Source of the DNA: Acetobacteraceae bacterium
GTDB lineage: Bacteria > Pseudomonadota > Alphaproteobacteria > Acetobacterales > Acetobacteraceae
DNA: 64,000 nucleotides
Direction: 5' to 3'
Assembly (NCBI GenBank): GCA_027482245.1
Contig: JAIXWG010000016.1
Coordinates: 1 to 64,000 of the forward strand
The position numbers and the translations under genes were made by a program. Below the pieces are notes generated by a model. The model was not told where the DNA came from, did no database searches, and saw only the letters and a list, made by a program, of their open reading frames with translations. Shown here in pieces: positions 9,182-18,055 of this stretch (the first letter of the stretch is position 1; every line of letters begins with the position of its first letter).

Positions 9182-9660
9182 CAGGGGAGCCTCACCAGGA
9201 AGATCTCCTGGAACACGACGGTGATGACGGCGGCGGCGACGGTCGCGATCAGCGCGGCCTGGATGGCGCCCCGCGCGAGCGTGCCGGCGGCGCGCCTCTC
9301 CGGCCATTCGAAGAGGAGGATCGCGAGGAAAACGAAGCCGCCCGCCGCCAGCCAGAAGGGCACGCCGGTGCCGAGGACGCCGACGCCGAAGCCGAGGGTG
9401 AGCGCCAGCGCCAGGCCGACGCGCCAGGGCTCCGCCTGCGCGTCGGCCGATTCCTCCTCGCGCGGCGCGGGGCGGCGGAGCATCATCACGAGGCCGAGGA
9501 TCGCGAGCACGAGGCCGAGCAGCCCCGGCACCAGGCCTGGCGCGGTCCAGGGGTTGATGTGCTGCTGCTCCAGCCGGTCCATGCGCCAGGATTCGACGAC
9601 GATCGCGAGCCCGATCGCCGTCCAGAGGATCCCGAAGCGCAGGTCACCGCGCGCGGCCAC
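9181..9660 (-). CDS. tctB: TTT transporter small membrane subunit, TctB family
   Basis: The 159-residue protein has four hydrophobic segments (about residues 8-22, 41-60, 83-112 and 129-148) separated by a charged loop near 62-78, the usual TctB build. It pairs with TctA in the inner membrane. The Bug gene stop lies 3 bases before its start on the same strand, so Bug-TctB-TctA are one operon. Confidence 0.85.
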   Translation of the reverse strand: MAARGDLRFGILWTAIGLAIVVESWRMDRLEQQHINPWTAPGLVPGLLGLVLAILGLVMMLRRPAPREEESADAQAEPWRVGLALALTLGFGVGVLGTGVPFWLAAGGFVFLAILLFEWPERRAAGTLARGAIQAALIATVAAAVITVVFQEIFLVRLP

Positions 9661-9662
9661 GG

Positions 9663-10676
9663 CTAGAGCCGCTGGATGCCGAGCGTGTCCGGCGCGACGC
9701 GCGCGGTGCCGGCATCGTGGTAGAGCCAGGCGGTCTGGCGCACCATCACCCAGGCGGCGTCATGCGCGGCCTGGCCGTGCAGCGGCGCGAAGACGGCGGC
9801 GCGGCTGTCCGCGTATTCCTTGAGGCGCGCGCTGTTCTTCACCCGCGTCTCCCAGATCTGCGTCGCCGTCTGCACCACGATGTCCGGCACGCCCTTCGGC
9901 ACCCAGATGCCGAAGTAGTTGAGGGGTGCCGCGATGTTCGGCAGCCAGCGGCGGACGGAGGGAATCTCCCCGAAGCCCTGCAGCGTGATCGGGTTGTCCG
10001 CCTGCACGGCGAGCGGCACGAGGCGCCTGCCGCGGATCATCTCCGCCATCTCCACCAGCAGCTGCGCGACCACCGGCACCTCCCCGGCCACGGCGGCGAG
10101 GACGGCGGGGTTGCCGCCATCATAGGTGGCGTGGCGGTAGTTCACCGCGGGCGCGGCCTGCTTGATCGTCTCCATCATGTTGCGCCCGGCGGAGGATTGC
10201 CCGGCGGTGCCGACGGCGATGTCGCGGCGCGACGACAGCGCCTGGAGGAGCTGGCCGAAATCCGCGTAGCCCGCGCGCGGATTGGCGGCGACGGTGTTCA
10301 CGTTGGCGACGGTGAAGAACAGGTGCCAATCCGCCAGCATCGTGTCGAGCAGGCCGTTGACCTTGTAGCAGCCGACATCGACGGCGGCGCCGGCCGCCCA
10401 GGTCATGCCATCCTTCGCGGCCTGCATCGCGTTGCGCGTGCCGATGGAGCCCGAGGCGCCGGGCTGGTTCACGACGACGAAGCGCTGGCCGAGCGCTTCC
10501 TCCATCTCCACCGCCACGATGCGCGCCATCTGGTCCGTCGATCCGCCCGCGGCCCAGGGGACGATCAGCGTCACGGGCCTGTCCGGGCGCCAGCTGCTGC
10601 CCTGCGCGCTTACCAGCGCCGGCGCGGCGAGCACGCCGCCCGTCGTGGCCAGAAGCGTCCTTCGGCTGATCGTCAT
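9663..10676 (-). CDS. Bug/TctC-type receptor, first gene of a TTT operon
   Basis: The 337-residue protein has a Tat-like leader (TISRRTLLATTGGVLAAPALVSA) and the Bug signature PVTLIVPWAAGGSTDQMAR, then NQPGASGSIGTRNAM. It is preceded by GGGAGA at good spacing and is the promoter-proximal gene of Bug-TctB-TctA. The binding loop has a Trp where its cousins have Tyr or Phe, and it lacks the PYRGTGPAL motif, having YRHATYDGGNPAVLAAV, so its ligand probably differs from that of the orphan receptor opposite. The dyad operator at 10704-10721 sits 28 bases upstream. Confidence 0.92.
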   Translation of the reverse strand: MTISRRTLLATTGGVLAAPALVSAQGSSWRPDRPVTLIVPWAAGGSTDQMARIVAVEMEEALGQRFVVVNQPGASGSIGTRNAMQAAKDGMTWAAGAAVDVGCYKVNGLLDTMLADWHLFFTVANVNTVAANPRAGYADFGQLLQALSSRRDIAVGTAGQSSAGRNMMETIKQAAPAVNYRHATYDGGNPAVLAAVAGEVPVVAQLLVEMAEMIRGRRLVPLAVQADNPITLQGFGEIPSVRRWLPNIAAPLNYFGIWVPKGVPDIVVQTATQIWETRVKNSARLKEYADSRAAVFAPLHGQAAHDAAWVMVRQTAWLYHDAGTARVAPDTLGIQRL

Positions 10677-10703
10677 TGGATCGTCTCCCTTCCGGTCGTC
10701 GTG

Positions 10704-10721
10704 GGTAACCCACCGGTTACC
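10704..10721. promoter_or_regulatory. Perfect inverted repeat, candidate TetR operator
   Basis: GGTAACC-CACC-GGTTACC has perfect 7-bp arms and a 4-base spacer. It lies 28 bases before the Bug start and so would overlap or follow the promoter, as expected for a repressor. A second site with the same geometry occurs at 20296-20313 beside the TetR gene. Confidence 0.7.
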
Positions 10722-10750
10722 TGGATGGTGAGGCTAGCCCGCGCGCGGCG

Positions 10751-11569
10751 TCAACCGAACTCCGGCCCCGCAAAGACGAAGTTTTGTTCAGGAAGGGCGG
10801 AGGGCATCGCGCCCCGCGCCATGCGGGTGAAGGGACGCAGGTTTTCGCCGCCCGCCGCCGTGATCGATGCCGCAATGCGTGTCGCGCCATCCGCGAGATC
10901 GATCACCGCATCACGCCCGATCGCCGCGCGCGCGGCGGCAATCAGCGCGATCGCCTGCGCCTCCTCCCGCGCCACCACGGGGCCGATCTGCGGCGCGCGC
11001 AGCCCGTCGCGCGCCAGCACGAAGCCGTCGCAGCCCGGCGTGACGAAGGCCGCGCCGGGCAGGCGCCGGGCGAAGCCGCGCAGCAGGGAAGCGCGCGGCG
11101 CGCCGAAGACGCGCTTGTCGAGCGGCAGGATCCAGTCCCAGTCGGCCTCCTCCAGCGGGCGCATCGCGGGGCCCGGCGGCAGCGCGGGCAGCGTCCAGCG
11201 GGCGAAGCCGAAGACGTCCTGGAAGCCGAGGCGGCCATAGACCTCCCGCCCCGCCGGCGTCGCGTCCAGCGCCAGGCAGGGCGGCGCGGCCGGATGGTCG
11301 ATGGCCCAGCGCATCAGCGCGGTGGCCAGGCCCTCCCGCCGCCGATCGGGGCGGACCAGCACCATGGAGATCCAGGCGAGGCGATCATCGAAGGGCAGCA
11401 GCGCCGCGCTGGCGGCCAGGCAATCGGCCGCGCCGTCATCCAGCACGCGCACCGCGCCGTCGCGCAGGAAGTGGCGCCAATCGGCCTCCACCTGGTTCCA
11501 GCCGATGCGGGCGGACAGCGCCGCGGCACGGGGCAGGTCGGCATCCGTCGCGTCGCGGAAGGCGGGCAT
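10751..11569 (-). CDS. Two-domain GNAT N-acetyltransferase
   Basis: The 272-residue protein starts MPAFRDATDADLPRAAALS, the usual first strand and helix of GNAT enzymes. ISMVLVRPDRRREGLATALMRWA supplies the acetyl-CoA pyrophosphate-binding loop (RRxGxA), and GREVYGRLGFQ the second GNAT motif. Residues from about 150 to the end form a second GNAT-like half ending FVFAGPEFG, as in the fused Gcn5/Acetyltransf_18 proteins. The frame is open further upstream, but that part is poor in family features. The substrate is unknown. It stands alone between the Tct operon and the divergent isomerase operon. Confidence 0.82.
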   Translation of the reverse strand: MPAFRDATDADLPRAAALSARIGWNQVEADWRHFLRDGAVRVLDDGAADCLAASAALLPFDDRLAWISMVLVRPDRRREGLATALMRWAIDHPAAPPCLALDATPAGREVYGRLGFQDVFGFARWTLPALPPGPAMRPLEEADWDWILPLDKRVFGAPRASLLRGFARRLPGAAFVTPGCDGFVLARDGLRAPQIGPVVAREEAQAIALIAAARAAIGRDAVIDLADGATRIAASITAAGGENLRPFTRMARGAMPSALPEQNFVFAGPEFG

Positions 11570-11669
11570 GGGGCGAAGGCTCGCGCGAGGCCTGCGCGGG
11601 GTCAAGCGCGGGCTGGACGGCGGGCGCGGTTCCGCGCATGAGGGTCGCGTGGTGGAGATCGGTTGACGC

Positions 11670-12491
11670 ATGCGCATCTCGCTCTGCAACGAAGTCGTCG
11701 CGGGACTGCCCTTCGAGCAGCAGGCGCGGCTCGCGGCATCGCTCGGCTATGATGGGCTGGAGGTCGCGCCCTTCACGCTGGATGCGGAGGCGCCGCACCG
11801 CATCCCGCCCGCGCGCCGTGCGGCGCTGCGGCGGATCGCGCAGGAGGAAGGCGCGCCGATCACCTCCCTCCACTGGCTGCTGGTGGCGCCTTCGGGACTG
11901 TCCATCACGACGGAAGACAGCGCGGTGCGGGCGCGGACGCTGGATGTGATGAAGGGGCTCGTGGAACTCGCCGCCGACCTCGGCGCGACGCTGCTGGTGC
12001 ATGGGTCGCCGAAGCAACGGCATGTCGCCGGCGATGGCGATGCGCAGCGCGCGGAGGAAGCGATGGCGATGGCCGGCGCGGCCGCGGCGCAGCACGGGCT
12101 GACCTACTGCCTGGAACCGCTGGACGCGGGGCAGACCAACTGGGCGCGGACGGTGGCGGAGGCGGTCGAGATCGTCGCGCGGCTCGACGTGCCGGGGCTG
12201 AAGACCATGCTCGACGTCAGCGCGGCGGGGAACGGGGAGGTTGAGCCCGCGGCCGATTTGCTGCGCCGCTTCGTGCCCGGCGGCTGGATCGCGCATGTGC
12301 ATCTGAACGACCGCAACCGGCGCGGGCCTGGGCAGGGCAGCGACCGCTTCGCCCCCGTGCTGGCCGCGCTGCGCGACACGCGCTACGCCGGCTTCTGCGC
12401 GGTGGAGCCCTTCGACTACCACCCCGACGGCCCGACCAGCGCCGCCCGCGCCATCGGCTATCTGCGCGCGATCGAGGAGACGATGGCATGA
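11670..12491 (+). CDS. Sugar phosphate isomerase/epimerase-like TIM barrel
   Basis: The 273-residue protein matches the xylose-isomerase-like (AP endonuclease 2 fold) TIM barrel: MRISLCNEVV, GYDGLEVAPF, YCLEPLDAGQTNW with the metal-ligand Glu, TMLDVSAAG, and WIAHVHLNDRNRRGPGQGSDRF, ending in FCAVEPFDYHPDG. Such enzymes isomerise or epimerise sugars or keto acids using a divalent metal in the cytoplasm. GGAGATC precedes the ATG. It overlaps the next gene by 4 bases (ATGA), so the two are probably successive steps of one pathway. Confidence 0.85.
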   Translation: MRISLCNEVVAGLPFEQQARLAASLGYDGLEVAPFTLDAEAPHRIPPARRAALRRIAQEEGAPITSLHWLLVAPSGLSITTEDSAVRARTLDVMKGLVELAADLGATLLVHGSPKQRHVAGDGDAQRAEEAMAMAGAAAAQHGLTYCLEPLDAGQTNWARTVAEAVEIVARLDVPGLKTMLDVSAAGNGEVEPAADLLRRFVPGGWIAHVHLNDRNRRGPGQGSDRFAPVLAALRDTRYAGFCAVEPFDYHPDGPTSAARAIGYLRAIEETMA

Positions 12492-13915
12492 CCGCGCCCC
12501 GCTTCACGCTGCTGGAGACGCAGCGCTTCGAATGGCCCTTCACGCTGCGCCTGCCCTTCCGCTTCGGCGTCATCACCGTGACGCAGGGCCGCCAGGCCGT
12601 GATCCGCGCCCGCATCCGGCTGGAGGACGGGACGGAACACTGGGGCATCGCGGCGGAGACGCTGGCCGCCAAGTGGTTCGACAAGAACCCGGCCCTGAGC
12701 GACGCGCAGAACGAGAACCAGCTGCGCCGCGCGATCGAGATCGCGACGGCCGCCAGCCTGGCCGCCGGCGCCAACACCGCCTTCGGCCATTTCGCCGACA
12801 GCTACGCCGATGTCACGAAGGCCGCGGGGGCGGAGGCGCTGAACCCGCTGGTGGCGAGCTATGGCCGCGCGCTGCTGGACCGCGCCATGCTGGATGCCGT
12901 GCTGAAGGCGAAGGGCGTGTCCTTCTGGACCGGCATGCGCGCGAATATCGGCGGCATGGCGGCGCATGCCGTGGCGCCCGACCTCGCCGGCTTCGATTTT
13001 CATCAGTTGCTGTCAGGGCTGGAGCCGCTCAAGCAGGTGCATGCGCGGCACACCGTGGGGCTGGTGGACCCGATCACCGCTGCGGACCAGGACAGCCGCG
13101 TGGATGACGGGCTGCCGGAGACGCTGGAGGAAATCGTCGCCGGCTACCGCCACCGCTACTGGAAGCTGAAGGTCGGCGGCAATGTCGCGGCGGATGTGGA
13201 GCGCCTGTCGCGCATCGCCGCCGTGCTCGACCGGCTGCATGGCGGCTACCATGCGAGCCTCGACGGGAACGAGCAGTACGAGGATGCGGAAGGCGCGCTG
13301 GCGCTGTGGCGCGCCATGCAGGCGGAACCGCGGCTGAAGCGGCTCTGCGACTCGATCCTCTACATCGAACAGCCGGTGAAGCGGGCGCGGGCGCTGGAGA
13401 CGGGAATGGCGGTGCTGGCCGCCGAACGCCCCGTCATCATCGACGAGAGCGACGGGCCGCTGGATGCCTTCGTCACCGGGCGCGCACTGGGCTATGCGGG
13501 CGTCTCCAGCAAGGCCTGCAAGGGCGTGTGGCGCAGCCTGCTGAACCTGGCGCGCTGCCGTGCCTGGAACGCGGAGGAAGGGCGCGACCGCTACTTCATG
13601 TCGGCGGAGGACCTGACCACGCTCGCCGGCGTCTGCGTGCAGCAGGACCTGGCACTGATTTCGCTGCTCGGCCTGCCGCATGTCGAGCGCAACGGCCACC
13701 ACTTCATCGATGGCTTCAACGGGCGGCCAAAGGCGGAAGCCTATCGGTTCATGGAGGCGCATCCGACGCTCTATGCCGACACCCCGCGCGGCCCGCGGCT
13801 GGCGATCCGGGAGGGGATGCTGGACCTGTCGAGCCTCGACGTGCCGGGGCTGGGCGCGAGCCTGGAGCCCGACACGGCGGCGATGGAGGTGATGGCCAAG
13901 GCGGCCTGGCCGTGA
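12488..13915 (+). CDS. Enolase-superfamily (mandelate racemase/muconate lactonizing-like) enzyme
   Basis: The 475-residue protein carries the enolase-superfamily barrel markers YWKLKVGG (catalytic Lys region), SLDGNEQYED (first metal acid), LYIEQPV (second) and VIIDESDG (third), followed by GYAGVSSKACKG. It abstracts a proton next to a carboxylate, as in sugar acid dehydratases. At 475 residues it is longer than typical members (350-400), the extra being mainly N-terminal (1-130). It overlaps the isomerase before it by 4 bases and the lipoprotein gene after it by 4. The substrate, probably a sugar acid, is inferred. Confidence 0.82.
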   Translation: MTAPRFTLLETQRFEWPFTLRLPFRFGVITVTQGRQAVIRARIRLEDGTEHWGIAAETLAAKWFDKNPALSDAQNENQLRRAIEIATAASLAAGANTAFGHFADSYADVTKAAGAEALNPLVASYGRALLDRAMLDAVLKAKGVSFWTGMRANIGGMAAHAVAPDLAGFDFHQLLSGLEPLKQVHARHTVGLVDPITAADQDSRVDDGLPETLEEIVAGYRHRYWKLKVGGNVAADVERLSRIAAVLDRLHGGYHASLDGNEQYEDAEGALALWRAMQAEPRLKRLCDSILYIEQPVKRARALETGMAVLAAERPVIIDESDGPLDAFVTGRALGYAGVSSKACKGVWRSLLNLARCRAWNAEEGRDRYFMSAEDLTTLAGVCVQQDLALISLLGLPHVERNGHHFIDGFNGRPKAEAYRFMEAHPTLYADTPRGPRLAIREGMLDLSSLDVPGLGASLEPDTAAMEVMAKAAWP

Positions 13916-14496
13916 AGCGGGCGCTGGCCGCGGCCCTGCTGCTGGCGGGCTGCGCGCCAGCGGCGCCGCCGAAGCCGGAGGTCGTGGCGACGCCGCAGGC
14001 GGAGGCGCTGCGCGTGGCGGCGGAGCTCAGCATGGCGGGCTTCGCGCATTTCTGCATGGGTGGCGTCGGTCGGCCCGCGCTGATGACGGAACGGCTGAAG
14101 GCGGATGGCTTCACGCCGACGCCGGAGGAAGCGACCCCCGCCGCGCCCTTCCGGCGCGAGGTGTGGCGCGCCGCGGGCCGGCCCTTCTTCGTCGCGGTGG
14201 TGGAAGGCGGCGCAGGCTGCACGGTGGTGGCGCCCTTCGCCGATGGCGACCACGCCGCCACGCTGCTGTCGCGCGCCATGCAGCGCGTGGCGGAGGATGG
14301 CGGCCCCGTCGCGCCGCTGCTGGTGCCGGCGAATGAGGCGCCTGGCGGCGGCGCGCGGGAGGAACGCTTCCAGATCCGCCCGAACAACGGCCCGCTGGTG
14401 ATGGAGATCCGCCTGCGCGCCAACCCGCCCGGCAGCAACCGCGTGGCCCTGATCCTGGTCGCGACCATCGCGCGGGACAACGCGACGCGGACGTAA
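13912..14496 (+). CDS. Predicted lipoprotein of unknown function
   Basis: The 194-residue protein starts at a GTG overlapping the previous stop (GTGA). KRALAAALLLAGC is a lipoprotein signal with the lipobox LAGC; the cysteine at about residue 14 would be lipidated and anchor it to a membrane. The mature part has two more cysteines (FCMGGVGRP and AGCTVV) and no motif I recognise. It is the last gene of the isomerase/enolase operon and converges on the DUF2585 gene with 2 bases between. Confidence 0.7.
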   Translation: MKRALAAALLLAGCAPAAPPKPEVVATPQAEALRVAAELSMAGFAHFCMGGVGRPALMTERLKADGFTPTPEEATPAAPFRREVWRAAGRPFFVAVVEGGAGCTVVAPFADGDHAATLLSRAMQRVAEDGGPVAPLLVPANEAPGGGAREERFQIRPNNGPLVMEIRLRANPPGSNRVALILVATIARDNATRT

Positions 14497-14498
14497 AG

Positions 14499-15062
14499 TC
14501 AGCCGCCCGCCTGCCAGGCCTTCACGCTCTCCAGCGGCCAGATCAGCATCAGGACGTTGAGCGTCAGGTTGTCGCGGATGACGAGGCCGACGCCGATCTC
14601 GAAGACCAGCACGAGCGCGATGGTGGCGGGGACCGGCAGGCGCGAGGCCAGCGCGAAGCCCAGCATCATGGCGCCGATGTCGCTGACCGAATTGATGACG
14701 CTGTCGCCGAAATAGTCGAGCGCGATGGTGGCTTCGCGGTAGCGCTGGATGACGGTTTCCGTGTTCTCCGCGATCTCCCACGCGGCCTCGATGATGGTGG
14801 CCACCAGCAGGCGCGGCAGCAGGCCGGCGCGGCGCATCAGCCAATGCGTCGCGGCGTAGAACAGGATGCCGTGGACGACGTGGGACGGCGTGTACCAGTC
14901 CGTGATGTGCTGCGAATTCTCGCTGCTGACGACGACGCCGTGCCACAGCTTCACCGTGCCGCAGGTGCAGATCGGCACGCGCCCCATGGCCAGCAGCACC
15001 GCCGCCGTGGCCGCGACGATGGCGACCAGAGCAGCGATCCAGGGCCAGGGACGGGTGGACAC
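14499..15062 (-). CDS. DUF2585 (UPF0314) membrane protein
   Basis: Starting at a GTG at 15062 this is a 187-residue protein with an N-terminal membrane segment, a conserved-looking centre (CGTVKLWHG, SSENSQHITDWYTPSHVVHGILFY, ATIIEAAWEIAENT, ALDYFGDSVINSVSDIGAMMLGF) and two more hydrophobic segments. These match the UPF0314/DUF2585 family of alphaproteobacteria, whose function is not known. A longer start at 15113 would overlap the Bug stop; it adds residues that do not look like family sequence. Confidence 0.85.
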   Translation of the reverse strand: MSTRPWPWIAALVAIVAATAAVLLAMGRVPICTCGTVKLWHGVVVSSENSQHITDWYTPSHVVHGILFYAATHWLMRRAGLLPRLLVATIIEAAWEIAENTETVIQRYREATIALDYFGDSVINSVSDIGAMMLGFALASRLPVPATIALVLVFEIGVGLVIRDNLTLNVLMLIWPLESVKAWQAGG

Positions 15063-15070
15063 GGGCAGGG

Positions 15071-16051
15071 TCAGTTCACTGTGATGCGGGCTTCGCGGAC
15101 GACGCGGCCCCACTTCTCGGACTCCGCGCGTATGGTGGCGGCGAGGTCCACGGGGGTGGAGTAGACCGCGTCCGCCCCGGCGGCGGCCAGGCGCTGCTGC
15201 ACGGCGGCATCGGCCAGGATCTCCCGCAGCAGACCGTTGTAGCGATCGATGATCGGCGCGGGCGTGCCGGCGGGGGCCATGATGGCGCCCCAGCTGGTGG
15301 CCTGCGCCTCCGGCAGCCCGATTTCCGTGAGAGTCGGCACATCGGGCAGCAGGGAGGAACGGCGCGGGCCTGTCACGGCGAGTGCCCGCACGCGCCCGCC
15401 CTGGATCATGCCGAGCGCGGAGGGCAGCTGGTCCAGCATCACCTGCACCGTGCCCGCGACCGTGTCGTTCAGCGCCGGCGCGCTGCCGCGATAGGGCACG
15501 TGCTGCATCTCCACCCGCGCGACCAGCTTGAAGAGTTCCGGCACGAGATGCGTGGAACTGCCGCTGCCGCCGGATCCGTAGGAGAGCGTATTGGGCCGCG
15601 CGCGCAGCAGCGCGATGAACTCCTGCGCCGTCTGCGCGGGAACCGAGGGGTTCACGATCAGCACATGGTCCGTCGCGAAGGCCATGGCGATGGGCGCCAG
15701 GTCCGTCGCGGGGTTGAAGGCCATGTTGCTGTAGAGATGCGGGTTGATGGTCAGCGTGCCCGTCGTGCCCATCAGGATCGTGAGCCCGTCCGGCGCGCTG
15801 CGCACGACGTTCTCCACGCCGAGATTGCCGCCGGCGCCGGTGCGGTTCTCCACCGTCACGGGCTGGCCGAGCCGGTCCTGCAGGCGTTCGCCCAGCACGC
15901 GCGCGACGACATCGGTCGCGCCACCCGGGGGGAAGGGAACCACGAAGCGGATCGGGCGCGTGGGCGCCCAGGCCTGGGCGCGCGCCGCGCCCGGGATGAG
16001 GGGCGCGGCGAGGACCGCGGCGGCAAGGCTGCGGCGCGTGAGGCGGATCAT
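15071..16051 (-). CDS. Bug/TctC-type receptor in the DUF993 operon
   Basis: The 326-residue periplasmic binding protein has the leader IRLTRRSLAAAVLAAPL ending ARA. The signature PIRFVVPFPPGGATDVVARVLGERL is followed by VENRTGAGGNLGVENVV and PYRGSAPALNDTVAGTVQVM. It lies 31 bases after the isomerase gene on the same strand, at the end of the DapA-Gfo-DUF993-isomerase run, so its ligand is probably that pathway's substrate. There is no TctAB next to it; partners may come from the operon at 7661-10676, which carries the same operator. Confidence 0.9.
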   Translation of the reverse strand: MIRLTRRSLAAAVLAAPLIPGAARAQAWAPTRPIRFVVPFPPGGATDVVARVLGERLQDRLGQPVTVENRTGAGGNLGVENVVRSAPDGLTILMGTTGTLTINPHLYSNMAFNPATDLAPIAMAFATDHVLIVNPSVPAQTAQEFIALLRARPNTLSYGSGGSGSSTHLVPELFKLVARVEMQHVPYRGSAPALNDTVAGTVQVMLDQLPSALGMIQGGRVRALAVTGPRRSSLLPDVPTLTEIGLPEAQATSWGAIMAPAGTPAPIIDRYNGLLREILADAAVQQRLAAAGADAVYSTPVDLAATIRAESEKWGRVVREARITVN

Positions 16052-16082
16052 GGCTCTTTCTTCTCCCGGATTTTCTTCAGTG

Positions 16083-16895
16083 TCAGACGGCGGTGCGGTT
16101 GCGTTCCTTCAGCAGAGGCAGGACCTCTTCCGGGTCGCGCGCCCACCAGGATTTCGAGAGGATCTCGACCTCCGCGAAATTGCCGCTGTAGCCCGCTTCC
16201 ACGACCATGGCGCGGATGGCGGGGATGTCGATCACGCCCTCGCCGGGGATGCCGCGGTCGAAGACCAGGTCGGTGGTCGGCGACTTCCAGTCGCAGACAT
16301 GGAAGGCGGCGATGCGGCTGCCCGCGCGCTTCACCTGGCGCGCAAGGTCGGGGTCCCACCAGACGTGATAGACATCGAGCGCGACGCCCGTGCCCTCGCC
16401 CAACTCGTCACAGAGGTCGAGCGCCTGGCCGAGGGTGGAGAGCACGCTGCGATCCGCGCAGGTCATGGGGTGCAGCGGTTCGAGGGCGATGGTGACGCCG
16501 GCGGCGCGGGCTTCCGCCATGATGGCGTGCAGGCCATCGCGCACCTGGGCGCGGGCACCGGGCAGGTCCTTCGATCCTGGCGGCAGGCCGCCGCAGACCA
16601 TGACGAGGCAACGCGCGCCGAGTGCATGGGCTTCCGCGATGGCGCGACGGTTGTCCTCGATCGCGGCGGCGCGGCCGGCGGCATCGGCGGCGGGGAACAT
16701 GCCGCCGCGGCAGAGGCCCGTCACTGTCAGGCCGGCGTCGCGGATCTGCTTCGCCGCGGCATCCACGCCCATGGCGTGCAGCACGTCACGCCAGGGGGAG
16801 ATGCCGGGGATGCCGTGGCGGGCGCAGCCTTCGATGCAGTCGGCCAGCCCCCACTTCTCCTTCACCGTGACGGTGTTCAGCGACAGTTCCATCAC
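16083..16895 (-). CDS. Sugar phosphate isomerase/epimerase-like TIM barrel
   Basis: The 270-residue xylose-isomerase-like barrel shows MELSLNTVTV, CARHGIPGISPW, VTIALEPLHPMTCADRS (metal Glu), GVALDVYHVWWDPDL (metal Asp and His) and IAAFHVCDWKSPTTD. The stop of DUF993 overlaps the first codons (start at 16895 or 16892), showing translational coupling. It is probably a step in the same catabolic route as its neighbours. It resembles the isomerase at 11670 only in fold, not closely in sequence. Confidence 0.85.
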   Translation of the reverse strand: MMELSLNTVTVKEKWGLADCIEGCARHGIPGISPWRDVLHAMGVDAAAKQIRDAGLTVTGLCRGGMFPAADAAGRAAAIEDNRRAIAEAHALGARCLVMVCGGLPPGSKDLPGARAQVRDGLHAIMAEARAAGVTIALEPLHPMTCADRSVLSTLGQALDLCDELGEGTGVALDVYHVWWDPDLARQVKRAGSRIAAFHVCDWKSPTTDLVFDRGIPGEGVIDIPAIRAMVVEAGYSGNFAEVEILSKSWWARDPEEVLPLLKERNRTAV

Positions 16896-18052
16896 GCGAC
16901 ACCGTGGAGGGCGAGCAGCGTGCGCATGCGCGACGCCGCCATCTCCGGATCCCGCAGCAGGCCGGCCTTGTCGGCCAGGCGGAAGAGTTCGGAGAAATGG
17001 CGGATGGAGCGCGTGGATTGCTGGCCGCCGACCATGACGAAATGGTCCTGGTGGCCGTTCAGCCAGGCCATGAAGACGACGCCCGTCTTGTAGAAGCGTG
17101 TCGGCGCCTTGAAGATGTGGCGTGACAGCGGCACGGTCGGCGCCAGGATGTCATGGAAGGTAGTGAGGTCGTTGCGCGACAGGCTCGCCAGCGCACCGCC
17201 GACCGCCGGCGCAATCGGATCGAAGATGCCGAGCAGTGCGTCGGAATAGCCCTGCTCGTCGCCCGCGATGAGCTCCGCGTAGTTGAAGTCGTCGCCGGTG
17301 TACATGCGAACGCCCTTCGGCAGGCGCCGGCGCATGAAGATCTCCTTCTTGTCGTCGAGGAGGGAGACCTTCACGCCATCGACCTTGTCGGCCTTCGCGT
17401 GGATGACGGCGAGCGCCGTCTCCATCGCCTGCATGTGGTCGTGGTTGCCCCAGTAGCCTTCCAGCGCCGGGTCGAACATCTCCCCCAGCCAGTGGATGAT
17501 GACGGGCTGCCTCACTTGCGACAGCACGCGGGCATAGACGCGTTCATAGTCGGCGGGCGACTTCGCGGCCTTGGCGAGCGCGCGCGACGCCATGAGGATG
17601 ATGCGGCCGCCCATGGCCTCCACCGCCTCGCACTGCTCCTCATAGGCACGGATGACGTCATCGACGGTGACGTCGGGGCCGGGCGCCAGGTGGTCGGTGC
17701 CGGCGCCGGACGCCATCACCGCGCCGGGCACGTCCTTCATCGCGTCGAGCGAGCGGCGGATGAGTTCCTGCGCGGCGGTCCAATCCAGGCCCATGCCGCG
17801 CTGCGCGGTGTCCATCGCCTCCGCCACGCCCAACCCCAGCGACCAGAGATGCTTGCGGAAGGCGATGGTGCGGTCCCAGTCGATCTTCGCGTCGAGCCAG
17901 GGGTCCTGCTCCGCGCGCGTATCGGCGACGACATGCGCCGCGGCGAGGGCCACGCGCGGGAAGGGCGGTGTCGCCTTCGGGAAGTCGCGCGGCGCGCTGA
18001 GGGTGAAGGGCGTCAGACCGCCCTGTTCATCCGGCAGGGTGATGCTGACCAT
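16892..18052 (-). CDS. DUF993 family protein (dihydrodipicolinate synthase-like barrel)
   Basis: The 386-residue protein has the DUF993 features: ASGAGTDHLAPG, GGRIILMASRALA, PVIIHWLGEMFDPALEGYWG, DGVKVSLLDDKKE with a candidate Schiff-base lysine, and MYTGDDFNYAELI. The family is thought to be a class I aldolase-like barrel related to DapA. It sits between a Gfo/Idh/MocA dehydrogenase and an isomerase with 3-base or overlapping junctions. An aldol cleavage or dehydration step on a keto-sugar is the likely role; this is inference. Confidence 0.85.
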   Translation of the reverse strand: MVSITLPDEQGGLTPFTLSAPRDFPKATPPFPRVALAAAHVVADTRAEQDPWLDAKIDWDRTIAFRKHLWSLGLGVAEAMDTAQRGMGLDWTAAQELIRRSLDAMKDVPGAVMASGAGTDHLAPGPDVTVDDVIRAYEEQCEAVEAMGGRIILMASRALAKAAKSPADYERVYARVLSQVRQPVIIHWLGEMFDPALEGYWGNHDHMQAMETALAVIHAKADKVDGVKVSLLDDKKEIFMRRRLPKGVRMYTGDDFNYAELIAGDEQGYSDALLGIFDPIAPAVGGALASLSRNDLTTFHDILAPTVPLSRHIFKAPTRFYKTGVVFMAWLNGHQDHFVMVGGQQSTRSIRHFSELFRLADKAGLLRDPEMAASRMRTLLALHGVA

Positions 18053-18055
18053 GGC